NCBI GenBank assembly: GCA_964502175.1
Contig: CAZCVE010000005.1
Location: 62,001 to 126,000 of the forward strand
DNA: 64,000 nt
From: JAFLCL01 sp964502175
GTDB taxonomy: Bacteria > Myxococcota_A > Polyangia > Polyangiales > Sandaracinaceae
Direction: 5' to 3'
Shown: in pieces, positions 15,299 through 24,486 of the stretch
Position numbering within the stretch: position 1 is the stretch's first letter
Layout: each line of letters starts with the position of its first letter
The notes under the pieces: model-generated
What the model was told of the DNA's origin: nothing
What the model saw: only the letters and a program-made list of their open reading frames with translations
Database searches by the model: none
Program-made: the position numbers and the translations under genes

Positions 15299-16333
15299 AT
15301 GCGAGTCGAATCTCTCGGCGCCCTCGAGCGCCACCTCGTCGCGTCCGCTGCGCGACCCCAGACCGTTTCGACGTACCTCCGGATCGGACGGCTGTTCTTG
15401 GCGCACGGCCCGGCAAGCGAGCCGGACAGGGCGCGCGTCGAGGCCTTCCTCGCGCGGCCCCGGCGGACGGGGGCTCCCGCGGCCACAGCGACGCGAAACC
15501 TCGAGCTCCTGGCCCTACGCGCACTCTTCGTCTCGAACGGGGGCGCGAACCCGGCGGCTGCCTTCTCGCTCAAGCGGCCGGACCGGCGGGACCCGGACGT
15601 CCCGACCACGAGCGAACTCGCCGTCCTGTTCGAGCAGGCCGCACGCCGTCCCGACCATGACCGAGCGCTGGCGATCCTCGCACTCCTCTTCGGCACGGGC
15701 CTGCGCGTTCACGAACTCGTCGGCCTCGACGTCGAGCAGCTCGATCACGACACCCGCTCGCTCGTCGGGGTCTTCGGGAAGGCTGGGAGCAGGTTCGAGG
15801 TTCCGCTGAGCCCGGAGGTCGCGTCGCTCCTCCAGGCCTGGGTTGCGCACCTTCCGGCGGGATCGGTTCCCCTCTTTCCATCCGCAAGACCGGGAGGTCG
15901 AGCGTCGGTCCGATCGATCCAGCGCCTCCTCGCTCGCCTTCGCCAGGATGCCGGGCTCGCGAAGCGGATCACACCCCACTCGCTTCGGCACGCCGCGGCG
16001 ACGCAGGCGATCGCCCGAGGGGTCTCGCTGCCGGACACGGCGGCCTTGCTCAGGCACGCCCGCGTCGAGACGACCATGGGGTACGTGCACCTTGCGTCGG
16101 ACGCCCGGCGAAACGCGGCCACTCGGATCGCTGCCGCCATCCCCCGGTCGGTCCTTCGTCGAAAAGACTCAGAAAACCGGGGGGGCGACGGCGCCCGCGA
16201 CGCCGTTGACGCAGAACACGACTTCTCCGACCTCCCTTCGGCCAGGTGCAGAACGGGACGCGCTAGCGGCTGCGCCATGCTACCGTCCGCGCGCCATGGC
16301 GACGCTCCAGTGGGCCCTTCAGGTCGATCTTGA
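15299..16333 (+). CDS. Tyrosine recombinase/integrase
   Basis: About 344 residues from the ATG at 15299; an upstream TTG at 15242 is less likely. The N-terminal SAM-like core-binding domain is at ~1-95 (LGALERHLVASAARPQTVSTYL). The catalytic domain has Arg in GTGLRVHEL, HSLRHAAAT (HxxR), LLRHARVETTMGYVHL (His, then nucleophile Tyr). Sequence after ~300 is low-complexity and overlaps the next gene by 38 bases, so the real C-terminus may be shorter. It resembles XerC/D-like or gene-capture integrases. No att repeats are evident beside it. Confidence 0.85.
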   Translation: MRVESLGALERHLVASAARPQTVSTYLRIGRLFLAHGPASEPDRARVEAFLARPRRTGAPAATATRNLELLALRALFVSNGGANPAAAFSLKRPDRRDPDVPTTSELAVLFEQAARRPDHDRALAILALLFGTGLRVHELVGLDVEQLDHDTRSLVGVFGKAGSRFEVPLSPEVASLLQAWVAHLPAGSVPLFPSARPGGRASVRSIQRLLARLRQDAGLAKRITPHSLRHAAATQAIARGVSLPDTAALLRHARVETTMGYVHLASDARRNAATRIAAAIPRSVLRRKDSENRGGDGARDAVDAEHDFSDLPSARCRTGRASGCAMLPSARHGDAPVGPSGRS

Positions 16334-16589
16334 GAAGTCATCCAAGCGCGCCCTTGCGGACGAGCAGCGACGGCGCGTGTACTTGGTGCTCGAGAACTGC
16401 TTCCGGTTCTTCCTCGATGCCGAGGATCTACTGGACGAGGATCGCGAGCGCTTCGAACGGCTCAGCGTCGCAGCGGACCGGCTCGCGAGAGCAGTCACCG
16501 AAGTGACGTCCACGACCGCGCCGCGACCAGCACCTGGAGGGGAAGAAGACCCTTCGCATTCGTCCGCGCCACGAGTCGATCAACTGTAG
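16296..16589 (+). CDS. Hypothetical 97-residue helical protein
   Basis: Starts at the ATG of MATLQWALQVDLEKSSKRA, overlapping the end of the integrase frame. The sequence is strongly helical with clustered charge (EDLLDEDRERFERLSVAADRLARAV) and ends in a disordered Pro/Ser tail. No family is recognised. It is followed by a strong terminator at 16615-16639, so the integrase and this gene probably form one unit. Confidence 0.5.
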   Translation: MATLQWALQVDLEKSSKRALADEQRRRVYLVLENCFRFFLDAEDLLDEDRERFERLSVAADRLARAVTEVTSTTAPRPAPGGEEDPSHSSAPRVDQL

Positions 16590-16614
16590 TCTGCCAGATT
16601 GGCGGCTGAACACT

Positions 16615-16639
16615 GAAGAGCCCGCTCCCCGGGCTCTTC
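16615..16639 (+). terminator. Intrinsic terminator hairpin
   Basis: GAAGAGCCCG and CGGGCTCTTC are perfect 10-bp arms around CTCCC, followed by TCATATCTCTC. It lies 26 bases after the stop of the 97-residue gene. Confidence 0.7.
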
Positions 16640-16752
16640 TCATATCTCTCAGCGTTGCTCATTCCTTCGCCGTACAACAGTTCACCTGTCGCGCCTGCCT
16701 CGTTGATTGATGCCACCCCCGGCGAGTTTGCGCGGTCGGACGAACTGATCAG

Positions 16753-18651
16753 ATGACCAGCATGCGCCAGCCCCGAGCTACTCCGTACCCCCGCGGAACC
16801 AGCCTAGATGGCAAGGATCTGAAGGGATACGTGTTGGCGCGGACAACGATCGATTCGATCTCGTTCCAAGGAGCCCAGTTTGGGCTAACCACCGTCCGGT
16901 GCGGAATGCTGTGGTGCGTGCTGTTCGTCCTTGCGATCCTGCTGAGCTTTCTCGCCGCTCTGCCCGGCGCGGCTATTGCGCTGTTCGCGACGCCAACAAC
17001 GCTCCTTGCGTTCGGTTGGACACCCGCAGCCATCGCGGTGACTACCACAGCCGCCTTTGCCCTTGCGCTGTACCGGTGGGGCCCCAATGCTACGGCGACC
17101 ATCTGGGGCGCGGTCGGCGTCGTCGGTGTCGGTGCAGCGCTGGCGATCGTGGCTCTGCCACGTGGCCCAGAAGCGGTAGGTGCATTTGTCGTTAGGTGCG
17201 CGACATCCGTTATGATCGCGATCAGCGCCGGGACGGGGGTAATGGAGCTAGTATCGGCAGGAACTCAGGCCTCGCTGTTGCTGGCAGCTGCTCCGATGAC
17301 CGACCCCGTACGGAGCGGCCCAAAGTATGCACTACCCACCCTCGGGCTCGCGCTGTGCATCATGGTCGGGGGGATCTCATGGCTGGCTGTGGGCGCCATC
17401 GCCGAAGCAATCAGTCACGGCGGAATCTCGGCGGGCCAGGCAATTGCGCCGCACCTGTTCGCGCTAGCGACCTCTTGCGGCTTCGTCGTGTTGGGTCTGA
17501 TGCATGCGTCCGCGTCAACCAAAGACAGCAAGCGACACTCAAGCTGGACGCGGCGCTTTGCCACACAATTCTGTTGCTCTCTCGGCACGACGTTCGAGCA
17601 GTCCCTGATTGCGTCTAGCAATTTTCGTGATTGTCGGCTCATGTTCTGCAACTTCCGGAACGCAGACTTGAATGTTGTCGATTTTCGCGGCGCCAAGGGC
17701 TTGGCGTTGGCGGATTTTGCGGGGACGCCGTTGGAGGACGACCGGGTAAAACACTTGGTCTCTGCGCTAGATTGGCCCGGCGGAAGAATGGCGGCCATGG
17801 ACTTGAGCGGAATGATGCTCAAAGGAGCCAATCTGGTCGGAGTCACTATCGACGACGTCTGCCTGGACCGAGCGGTTCTCGATGAATCGAATCTCCAAGG
17901 TACGGTGTGGCGACTCGTGTCGGTTGCTGGAACCTCCTTTCGTGGCAGTAGGATGGACGACTGCTCCATACTCTCTTGGCGCGTCGACCAGCATACCCAG
18001 TTCGACGACGTAACCGGGGAACGTGCATCGTTAGGCCACGCAACCCCGCTGCACGGCAGCGAGGAGTTCCGGGCGCTTCTGACGGCGTCCACGGTGTTGG
18101 CTAGGATTCTGGACGCATCCAAGAGCATTCGGGAAGTGGTTGAGTCGCTCGACGCGCTTCCAAACGAGATGCGGGACAAAGGAGTCCTCGCATCCTTGGT
18201 GGTTGGCAGGAACGCATTGCGCTGGAGTACAACAATGAATGTCGACGTGAAAGATGTGCTCGATGTACTCAAATGGTTTGTCGGCACGGGCGTGGCCATC
18301 TACCGCGAAGTCGGCGGCTCGCCGAAGGGTGCGCCGCCGGCGCCGCCCAACTCGGCTTCTATCGATCTGTCTTCCCTCAATAGCAAGTCGGAGGAGTCTA
18401 TTCAGGCGCAGATTGCCAACCTGGTTACTCGAGAGCGTGCCCGTGATCTAACTTCCCGGATGAAGGAGGTCGAGGAGATGCGCAAGAGATTGCGTGTCCT
18501 GCGACAGCAGATTGCGCGAACCGGTGAAGTGAGCGCGCCCCCGGAAAAAATCGTTGAGCGAGATGATCTGGAGGAGAAGATCCGCGAATTGTTGGAACAG
18601 ATGGCCGAAGAGTTGAGCAAGATCTCTGGCGCTACAGTTCGCTTCGAATGA
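16753..18651 (+). CDS. Multi-span membrane protein with pentapeptide-repeat region and C-terminal coiled coil
   Basis: The 632-residue product begins with a short pentapeptide-like part (LDGKDLKGYVLARTTID, FQGAQF). About six membrane spans follow between residues 50 and 250. A second pentapeptide region occupies ~270-420 (NFRDCRLMFCNFRNADLNVVDFRGAKGL; AMDLSGMMLKGANLVGV; DESNLQGTVW). The end (~530-625) is a charged coiled coil (RERARDLTSRMKEVEEMRKRLRV; DDLEEKIRELLEQMAEELS). Pentapeptide helices act as protein- or DNA-mimic surfaces, and several bacterial effectors pair them with membrane spans. GC at third positions looks lower than in neighbouring genes, suggesting transfer. Function is unknown. 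Confidence 0.75.
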   Translation: MTSMRQPRATPYPRGTSLDGKDLKGYVLARTTIDSISFQGAQFGLTTVRCGMLWCVLFVLAILLSFLAALPGAAIALFATPTTLLAFGWTPAAIAVTTTAAFALALYRWGPNATATIWGAVGVVGVGAALAIVALPRGPEAVGAFVVRCATSVMIAISAGTGVMELVSAGTQASLLLAAAPMTDPVRSGPKYALPTLGLALCIMVGGISWLAVGAIAEAISHGGISAGQAIAPHLFALATSCGFVVLGLMHASASTKDSKRHSSWTRRFATQFCCSLGTTFEQSLIASSNFRDCRLMFCNFRNADLNVVDFRGAKGLALADFAGTPLEDDRVKHLVSALDWPGGRMAAMDLSGMMLKGANLVGVTIDDVCLDRAVLDESNLQGTVWRLVSVAGTSFRGSRMDDCSILSWRVDQHTQFDDVTGERASLGHATPLHGSEEFRALLTASTVLARILDASKSIREVVESLDALPNEMRDKGVLASLVVGRNALRWSTTMNVDVKDVLDVLKWFVGTGVAIYREVGGSPKGAPPAPPNSASIDLSSLNSKSEESIQAQIANLVTRERARDLTSRMKEVEEMRKRLRVLRQQIARTGEVSAPPEKIVERDDLEEKIRELLEQMAEELSKISGATVRFE

Positions 18652-18941
18652 CCTGCAAGCAATGAAGTTCGCTCCCACCGCCGCGCTGTCTTCAACGACT
18701 CGGTCAGGTTGGAGAGACACGGCGCGTCGCCCGCGCAACGATGTGAAGTGAAGTTGCGCCAGGAGGTCGTCTGTCTGCCCCGCTCACGTTGGCAGTGGCT
18801 TCGAGTCGCATACCCCGGCCGAGTCGTCGCCGCGTCTCCACTTTTCCACTTGTGCGATGCATGCGCGGGCGCCCTAGCCACACCGTAGCCTCGGCTACCA
18901 CGTGACTTCCGCCGATCTCCTGGTCACTGTCACATTGCAGA

Positions 18942-19382
18942 CTAGTGAGACGGGCGAGCTCGGCACGACGCCAGTGCTTCTTCGAGCAACGCGTGAGCCT
19001 CGGCAGGATCACCGAATATCCCCTCCATGCATGTGCATGCCGTCCCCGCAGCGTGCGAGCGAGCGCCATTTCGCACCTGGTTGCGCACACTCATGACAAG
19101 TCGACTATCGGCGCCGCAAGCCGAGACCGCGCCACAGTAGTCTTCTGCCCGATACGCCAGATACGCTTCGGTCCCGGGACGGACACTCCGCTCGGAGACT
19201 GCGGGAGGACCATCCAGGGAAGGTGTGCGGCGATGAAACTCGGTGACGACGCATTCGACGTCGACCGCGCCAGGGAGTTCGACACCAAGCTCGATGCGAC
19301 CCAAAAGTTGGTCTCCCAGAACTCCACCACATCCGGCAACAGCGCAGCCCGTAATCAACGCTGAAAGTTTGGTCGCTGTCAC
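18942..19382 (-). CDS. Small lipoprotein
   Basis: The 146-residue product starts at GTG 19382, overlapping the upstream stop (GTGA). The signal peptide ends in a lipobox-like AVAGCGG near residue 18. The mature part has several Cys (VECVV, DYCGAVSACGAD, TACTCMEG, ASCRA), suggesting disulfides. No family is recognised. It is coupled to the two-span membrane protein upstream, so the pair forms one envelope operon. The 290 bases to its left hold no convincing gene. Confidence 0.6.
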   Translation of the reverse strand: MTATKLSALITGCAVAGCGGVLGDQLLGRIELGVELPGAVDVECVVTEFHRRTPSLDGPPAVSERSVRPGTEAYLAYRAEDYCGAVSACGADSRLVMSVRNQVRNGARSHAAGTACTCMEGIFGDPAEAHALLEEALASCRARPSH

Positions 19383-19909
19383 TTGTCCGTCCTAGCAGGC
19401 GAGTCCGATATCTCATTTGCAATGCTCGAGTGCGCATCCTCGTGCAACTGATGTATTGTGCTTTGTAGGGTCTCCACCGTAACGATCGCGGCGCGAGTCC
19501 TCGAACTGTACTCCCTGCATACGTCGGACGCGTCTAGCGCAGTGTTGAGCGGTCGCAAGTGGTTACCCAAGAGCTCAGATGCCAGGCGATCCGCTTCATC
19601 GATCGAGTTCGTGTGCACGAGCGCGGTTCCGGCTGGCGTGATGCTGAACAGTGAGCTCAGGCCGGGAACCTGCGTGAGGAACAGCAACAGCACAACAGCG
19701 ATGGCGGCGCTCCCACCGAGCCTGATCCTTGCCTGCTTCACCATGCTTGCAAGCAGCTTATCTCGAGCAGCCCCATCGGCTCCGCCGAGTTCCGCTACGA
19801 CTGACGCTTGGCTGCTCTCGTTGAGTTTCATGGCGACGCTTGCGCACACAACGATCGTCAGAATCGGAATGAGTAGTAGAATGAACTGCTGAACGACAAT
19901 CGGCGACAT
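19379..19909 (-). CDS. Two-span inner-membrane protein
   Basis: The 176-residue product starts at an ATG preceded by GGAGGGAG. Membrane spans are at ~8-27 and ~68-88; the segment between them is charged and cytoplasmic-looking. The C-terminal ~85 residues (TNSIDEADRLASELLG, VCREYSSRTRAAIVTVETLQSTIHQLHEDA) would lie on the other side and are helical. No domain is recognised. The stop overlaps the start of the small lipoprotein gene. Confidence 0.6.
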   Translation of the reverse strand: MSPIVVQQFILLLIPILTIVVCASVAMKLNESSQASVVAELGGADGAARDKLLASMVKQARIRLGGSAAIAVVLLLFLTQVPGLSSLFSITPAGTALVHTNSIDEADRLASELLGNHLRPLNTALDASDVCREYSSRTRAAIVTVETLQSTIHQLHEDAHSSIANEISDSPARTDK

Positions 19910-20509
19910 GCTCCCTCCACACGTGGAACGTCGGAAGCTAACAGGTGCGCGGCCTCTTCGTCAACACCACCACGTGTGGCGCATCTGGCAGGCTTCGGGA
20001 CGCTCGACTCCTTCTGCCACAGCGGTTAGTAGCCTTGGCAACGCGTCCGACATGTGCGCCTATCTATTCTTGATCTACGACCGGCCGCGAGTGCCCACCC
20101 GGTGCCCGTCCAACGATAGGTCGTTAGACCTCGCGGTCGTCATCGTGTCTTCGCCCTTCGGACTCTTGCGTCAACCGAGCCCCTTTCGCACCTCCATGCG
20201 TCGCCGCTGATCACGCGCTCTCGGGTTCGAATCCTTGCCCACCCACCACACAGGAACGCGCCGCGAGGCGTGTCAGTGGGCACTGGCCCGCGAGACTAAG
20301 GGCGTCGCCTTCGTTATGGCCCTGGGAACGCTGCCAATCTCGCGATGCGTGCAGCGCGTCCTTCCGAGGATCGGCGCCGCATTGACTGTTGTCCAGAAAC
20401 ACGGCTAGGTAGCTGTAGCGTCTTCTCTCCGCGCCCCTGCCTGAATGCGAAATGAGCAGGGGAAGTGGAGAGGATATGTCCTGTGATCACCACGTGTTCT
20501 TTGCGCATC
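19910..20509. other. 600-bp gap, no gene recognised; holds a tRNA 3'-end-like piece
   Basis: No frame here has convincing coding character. It holds the upstream region of the leftward 176-residue gene and the 3' side of the leftward 235-residue gene. The only recognisable item is the tRNA-like segment at 20230-20247. Confidence 0.5.
20230..20247 (+). other. tRNA 3'-end-like remnant, possible attachment-site relic
   Basis: The sequence GTTCGAATCC, then CCCACCC and ACCA, has the layout of a tRNA T-loop, acceptor strand and CCA end. No matching 5' acceptor strand (GGGTGGG) or cloverleaf is found upstream, and the T-stem pairs poorly. Integrases often use tRNA 3' ends and leave such fragments. 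This could mark an old element boundary, but it could also be chance. Confidence 0.3.
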
Positions 20510-21217
20510 CTATGCCCGCCTTTGTCCTCGTGCTCTTCGTCGTCTACGTTGTCTTGGCGGTGTACAGTGAAGTCCGTCGTCGCTAGAGTAGAGAGACACG
20601 GTTCCGGCCTTGTTTGCAAGTCGTCGCCATCGAACGCCGCGGACTGTCGCCGCTACTAGGAGGATCGTAGCGATCGCCGCCGAGTAGCCGAACGGCTCGG
20701 CTAGTGATAGGGCAGTCGCTCCGAGATTCAGCCAAAACAACGCGACGGTTGCGAGAAGTGCGCGGTATACGTCGCCTGAGTCTGGCCAGCCGCCGAGGTA
20801 GGTGCTTCTGTATTGTTGTTGCGGCATGCCGAGCGTTGTCTCGAGAGCTCTCGCGCAACTCATGAACGCACGGCGGTAGAAGGTTGCGCGTTCCTCAAGT
20901 TCATGAAAGCCAATCGTCGAGACGAGGCCGAGCGCAGCTAGAAGAAGGGCGACAATCCGCGGATCGAGTGTGAAGCTCACTATCTGAGGGTTGAGCGTAG
21001 GTCCAGCCTGTGTCGAATCGGGCATGGTCATCGTGCGCCAGTCCCTCGTGAACGTTGCCGCGATCAGTGCGCCCGTGGCCGTGAAGTAGACCGTCATTTG
21101 TTTGAAGCGTACGTCGCCCCAGTAGCGCCAGTTCACGCCAAGCTCGCGGTACTCGTCGAGGCCAGGATTGAACGCGGGCCGAGGGTGCTCGTCCGTGGTC
21201 TCGGTAGGCGCTTCCAT
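20510..21217 (-). CDS. Hypothetical membrane protein
   Basis: A 235-residue protein with a soluble N-terminus (NPGLDEYRELGVNWRYWGDVRFKQ) followed by up to four spans near residues 43-58, 86-105, 155-170 and 175-195, and a strongly basic tail (PPRQRRRRRARGQRR). The motif RFKQMTVYFTATGALIAA is typical of conserved membrane proteins of unknown role found in defence and mobile islands, but I cannot name the family. It faces the AbiV-like gene divergently across 171 bases. Confidence 0.6.
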   Translation of the reverse strand: MEAPTETTDEHPRPAFNPGLDEYRELGVNWRYWGDVRFKQMTVYFTATGALIAATFTRDWRTMTMPDSTQAGPTLNPQIVSFTLDPRIVALLLAALGLVSTIGFHELEERATFYRRAFMSCARALETTLGMPQQQYRSTYLGGWPDSGDVYRALLATVALFWLNLGATALSLAEPFGYSAAIATILLVAATVRGVRWRRLANKAGTVSLYSSDDGLHCTPPRQRRRRRARGQRRA

Positions 21218-21388
21218 CCCTCAAGGGTATCTGTCGGACAGCGACTTTGCTTGCTGTCCGTTTTTGTTGGTCTTTCGGGAGAGTGGTCGCGGAAACGCTC
21301 ACGTCCCGAACACATGTCGAGCGAGCCGCGCCCCTGACATCGACGGTTGACCGCCGTCTTTTCAAGGTGTGACCTTGAGGCCGGCATC

Positions 21389-22069
21389 ATGACGAACAAG
21401 TGGCGACTCGCCGCTCGCGCGGCGGCAATGAACGCGGAGAGGCTAGCCGACGCCGCAGACTGGCTGGGCGAAGCGCACTCCGGTCCGTCTTTCGCATTGG
21501 CGGTTATTGCTCAAGAGGAAGCGGCTAAGGCGTTCCTCTGTCACCTGATCAGCCAAGGCGCGGTACCGGAGAGCAAGTTCGTGCTGCGCGCAACGAGAGA
21601 CCATGCATGCAAACATCTGCTGGGCATGGTGATGGAGTACATGAACCCAGATGATTTCTTGACGAGCATAGGCCCAGTCTTTGAGGATCGAGCGGCCAAC
21701 CGATTCAGACGGGACATCGCGGATGCGCTTGACATCCTGCGTCACGAGAAGATTGGGCGTTGGGAATCTAGAAATTGGGTCTGGGCCGACGACTCTGAAT
21801 ACGACGCGACTGCGAAGCGGATCGCCGAAGGTGCCTTGGACCGTGAGAAGCAGGACGGTCTATATATAGGAATCGGGCGGGATGGAACGGTTTCTAGTTC
21901 GCCGGATTCGGTGTCTTGGGAAACCGCGAGAGACGCGATCGGGCGAGCGCATCGCTTTGTGCAACTCTGCAAGCAAATGGAGAACAACGATACTCGAGGC
22001 CTGCTCGACTACGATCGAATCAGCTCTGCGTTTGCGGCCCTGTTCCAATCGCTGAAGGCCGAGAAGTAA
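21389..22069 (+). CDS. AbiV-like HEPN abortive-infection protein
   Basis: The 226-residue product starts at ATG 21389. The N-terminal ~55 residues match the AbiV pattern: NAERLADAADWLGEA, then ALAVIAQEEAAKAFL, where the EE(A)AK motif is typical of this HEPN-clan family. A conserved-looking RDHACKHLLG follows near 70. AbiV of lactococci blocks phage translation; other HEPN proteins are RNases. It lies in the lower-GC island with other cargo-like genes and ends at a strong terminator. Assignment is by motif only; activity in this host is inferred. Confidence 0.65.
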   Translation: MTNKWRLAARAAAMNAERLADAADWLGEAHSGPSFALAVIAQEEAAKAFLCHLISQGAVPESKFVLRATRDHACKHLLGMVMEYMNPDDFLTSIGPVFEDRAANRFRRDIADALDILRHEKIGRWESRNWVWADDSEYDATAKRIAEGALDREKQDGLYIGIGRDGTVSSSPDSVSWETARDAIGRAHRFVQLCKQMENNDTRGLLDYDRISSAFAALFQSLKAEK

Positions 22070-22071
22070 CT

Positions 22072-22098
22072 AAGACACGCCCGTCATGCGCGTGTCTT
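22072..22098 (+). terminator. Intrinsic terminator hairpin after the AbiV-like gene
   Basis: AAGACACGC and GCGTGTCTT are perfect 9-bp arms with a 9-base loop, starting three bases after the stop codon of the AbiV-like gene. Confidence 0.6.
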
Positions 22099-22169
22099 GA
22101 TGCGCGGGCTTGTCCACCCGGGCGCCACCTTCACGTAAAGTGAGTAGTGGTTTCGAGCGCTCGGCAAGG

Positions 22170-22800
22170 AGGGGTGTGCGGCGACCGAGCTCGTGAGCGC
22201 GGACGCCGCGCCGTGGATCGCGAGCGTGGTGCGAGAGCAGTGTCCTCGAGCCGCGCGCTGTGCATCGATCCGTTCCACGTCCTGCAGTGGGCGACGAACG
22301 CGGTGAACGAGGTGCGACGGAAGCTGTGGAACAAGCTGCGACGCGCCGGCGAGATGGCGAAAGCCAAGGCGCTGAAGGGCTCGCGCTGGGCGCTGGCGAA
22401 GAATCCGGAGGACCTGACCCGGAAGCAGCGCTCGAAGTTGCGAACGATCGAAGACGACAACCAGCCTCTGTATCGGGCTTACCTGCTGAAGGAACAACTG
22501 CGCGAGGTCTTCAAGACGAAGGGCTACGAGGGGTGTTCATGATCGACGAGTGGCTCGCGTGGGCCAGACTTTCGAAACTCGCTCCCTTCGTGAAGCTGGC
22601 GCGGTCGATCAGGAACCATCGAGTCGGCATCGACTCCGCGCTCGTGCACGGGCTCTCCAACGCGCGGGTCGAGGCTGCCAACGCGAAGCTCCGACTGCTC
22701 ACCCGGCTCGCCTTCGGCTTCCACTCGCACGCTCTTGATCGCGCTCGCGATGCTTCGTCTCGGAGGCCTCTGTCCGCCACTTCCAAGGCCCGCCTAGCCC
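22170..22800 (+). mobile_element. Decayed ISL3-family transposase remnant
   Basis: Pieces of an ISL3 DDE transposase occur in changing frames: ELVSADAAPWIASVVREQCP, then CIDPFHVLQWATNAVNEVRRKLW with KNPEDLTRKQRSKL, then RVEAANAKLRLLTRLAFGF, then LIALAMLRLGG before a stop. At least three frameshifts (near 22255, 22540 and 22725) and loss of the N-terminus make it non-functional. No terminal inverted repeats were recognised. Confidence 0.75.
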
Positions 22801-23086
22801 ACGGTCATGTCAGGAGAGCGCAAAAAAACGGGCTACCTCGCTTCCGGTTGCGCGGACCCTTTACGACTCTCGGTATTTCCGCTAGCATTCGTGCACCGTT
22901 CTCTCGAACTTGACCCCGTTCCCTGGCTGCCGGCTGCCCGCCATGAACGGTTAGCAGGGATCTTGGGGGTTCCGTGAGACACGACGACGTGCCGATCTTG
23001 GCTCTGTTGAGCCCCGACGCGTCCTACTGGGTCCAGTCGAACATGCACCGTGTTGGTGCGATACCCGGCATCTCCACCATCGATTG

Positions 23087-23107
23087 AAGCCGCCCAGAAG
23101 GCGGCTT
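23087..23107. terminator. Hairpin terminator at the end of the integrase gene
   Basis: AAGCCGCC and GGCGGCTT are perfect 8-bp arms around CAGAA, followed by TTCTGTTC. It is eight bases from the leftward integrase stop and could end transcription from both sides. Confidence 0.55.
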
Positions 23108-23114
23108 TTCTGTT

Positions 23115-24257
23115 CTATGCAGCGAGATTCTGCCGACTGGACGGGGAGACTGCACCTGGAATTGCGGCACCGGCCTGCCGGCCGGCTGCCGAGTCTTCCT
23201 GTACGAACGCAGAGCGATGTGCGTCGTCCAGCAAGGCGGCTGCGCGCGCCTTCATTTCCGGGAGCGCCTTGACGTAGATCATCGTCGTTCGAATGTCTGA
23301 GTGACCAGCCATTGCCTTGATCGTGTGGACTTCGACACCGAGTCGGCCGAGCTCGGTGAGGTTGGTGTGTCGGAGGATGTGCCACCCGACGGGCGCGAGA
23401 CCTGCACGCACGCAAGCTTCGCGAAGTCGGCGTCGAGCCGTCGCGTATGGAACGAAGTCGCCATCGTGGGAGAAAACGAGATTGCCAACTCTCGGGAGTT
23501 CGGACAGTGCGTCGCAGATCGTATTGGTCAGGGGCAGTTCTCTCTTGCGATACGTCTTCGTTGAGTCCGTTAGGTGTCCACGCCAGAACGACCGTCGGAT
23601 GTGGACCTCGCCGCCAGGGTAGTTTATGTCGCGCCACTCGAGCGCGGCAACCTCATCAAAGCGAAGACCGAGGTATCCCGCCACGAGAATCATGGACTTC
23701 CAGAAGGGGGTCTCGGCGCAGGCGGCGATTCGTATGAAGTCCCCGAACGGTAGTGGCTGTCGCGGCCTGCTCTGGAACCTAAGAAACTGAACGCGTGGAA
23801 CTCGTTCGAGGACCTCCCAGTCGACCGCCACGGCGAGAGCCTTGCGCAAGATGGAGAGATAGTTGTTGACCGTCTTGGGTGAGCGACCTGCATCGAGGCA
23901 GGTCCTCTTGAAGCGTTCGACCGAGTGCGCGGAGACCTCCGAAAGTCGCAGATCTCCAAAGAACGGGATGAGCGTGCTGCTGAGCACGTATCGCTTCGTG
24001 GCTCGTTCTGACGGCTTGTTGTTGATCTCGACGTAGTCCCGCATCCATGTATCCGCGAACTCGGCGAAGGTGGACGCCTTGCTGATCTGCCTCGGATCGA
24101 CCGTCGCGATTGACCCCTTGTCAGCGAGGGCGGTTCGCATGCGACGCTCGAGCGACAGAGCGCTCCGTCGTGTGTTCTCGGGACTTCGCAGACGAGAGCG
24201 TTCACCTCTCCAGGAGACGTCGGCGTACCACGTCTTACCGATCCTGTGTGCGCACAT
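23115..24257 (-). CDS. int: Phage/ICE-type tyrosine integrase
   Basis: About 380 residues from the ATG of MCAHRIGKTWY; the frame extends to 24317 but this start fits the family N-terminus. An arm-binding-like N-terminus is followed by a SAM-like core-binding domain (~55-150; FAEFADTWMRDYVEINNKPS) and a catalytic domain with Arg in GYLGLRFDEV, HILRHTNLTEL (HxxR), and AGHSDIRTTMIYVK (His, then nucleophile Tyr). It overlaps the excisionase gene by 23 bases. It probably integrates the element lying to its right, which carries replication and transfer-type genes. Confidence 0.9.
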   Translation of the reverse strand: MCAHRIGKTWYADVSWRGERSRLRSPENTRRSALSLERRMRTALADKGSIATVDPRQISKASTFAEFADTWMRDYVEINNKPSERATKRYVLSSTLIPFFGDLRLSEVSAHSVERFKRTCLDAGRSPKTVNNYLSILRKALAVAVDWEVLERVPRVQFLRFQSRPRQPLPFGDFIRIAACAETPFWKSMILVAGYLGLRFDEVAALEWRDINYPGGEVHIRRSFWRGHLTDSTKTYRKRELPLTNTICDALSELPRVGNLVFSHDGDFVPYATARRRLREACVRAGLAPVGWHILRHTNLTELGRLGVEVHTIKAMAGHSDIRTTMIYVKALPEMKARAAALLDDAHRSAFVQEDSAAGRQAGAAIPGAVSPSSRQNLAA

Positions 24258-24486
24258 ATCGGGAAGGAGATCGCGGGGCGACCGAGCATGAATCTGCGAA
24301 CGCTTGGAGGTCAGCACGCCGGAAGAGCAACTTGCGACAGACGCGATACACGCTTACACGCCGAGTGGCGACCAGTCGCAGCATGGTTTTCAGAGAAACG
24401 CCGAGATACTCCGCGGCCTCGCGTCGATTGATGAGATACGGCTCCGCGCCGGTCATCGCCGACGCGTTGGCTATGGCTGTTGTCAT
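24235..24486 (-). CDS. xis: Excisionase-like MerR-type helix-turn-helix protein
   Basis: An 83-residue product from the ATG of MTTAIANASAM; an earlier in-frame Met pair near 24555 is possible. The core YLINRREAAEYLGVSLKTMLRLV...KLLFRRADLQAF is the standard HTH_17/excisionase DNA-binding pattern. Its stop lies inside the start of the integrase gene, so the two are coupled. It would bend DNA for excision or set integrase direction. Confidence 0.8.
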   Translation of the reverse strand: MTTAIANASAMTGAEPYLINRREAAEYLGVSLKTMLRLVATRRVSVYRVCRKLLFRRADLQAFADSCSVAPRSPSRYVRTQDR

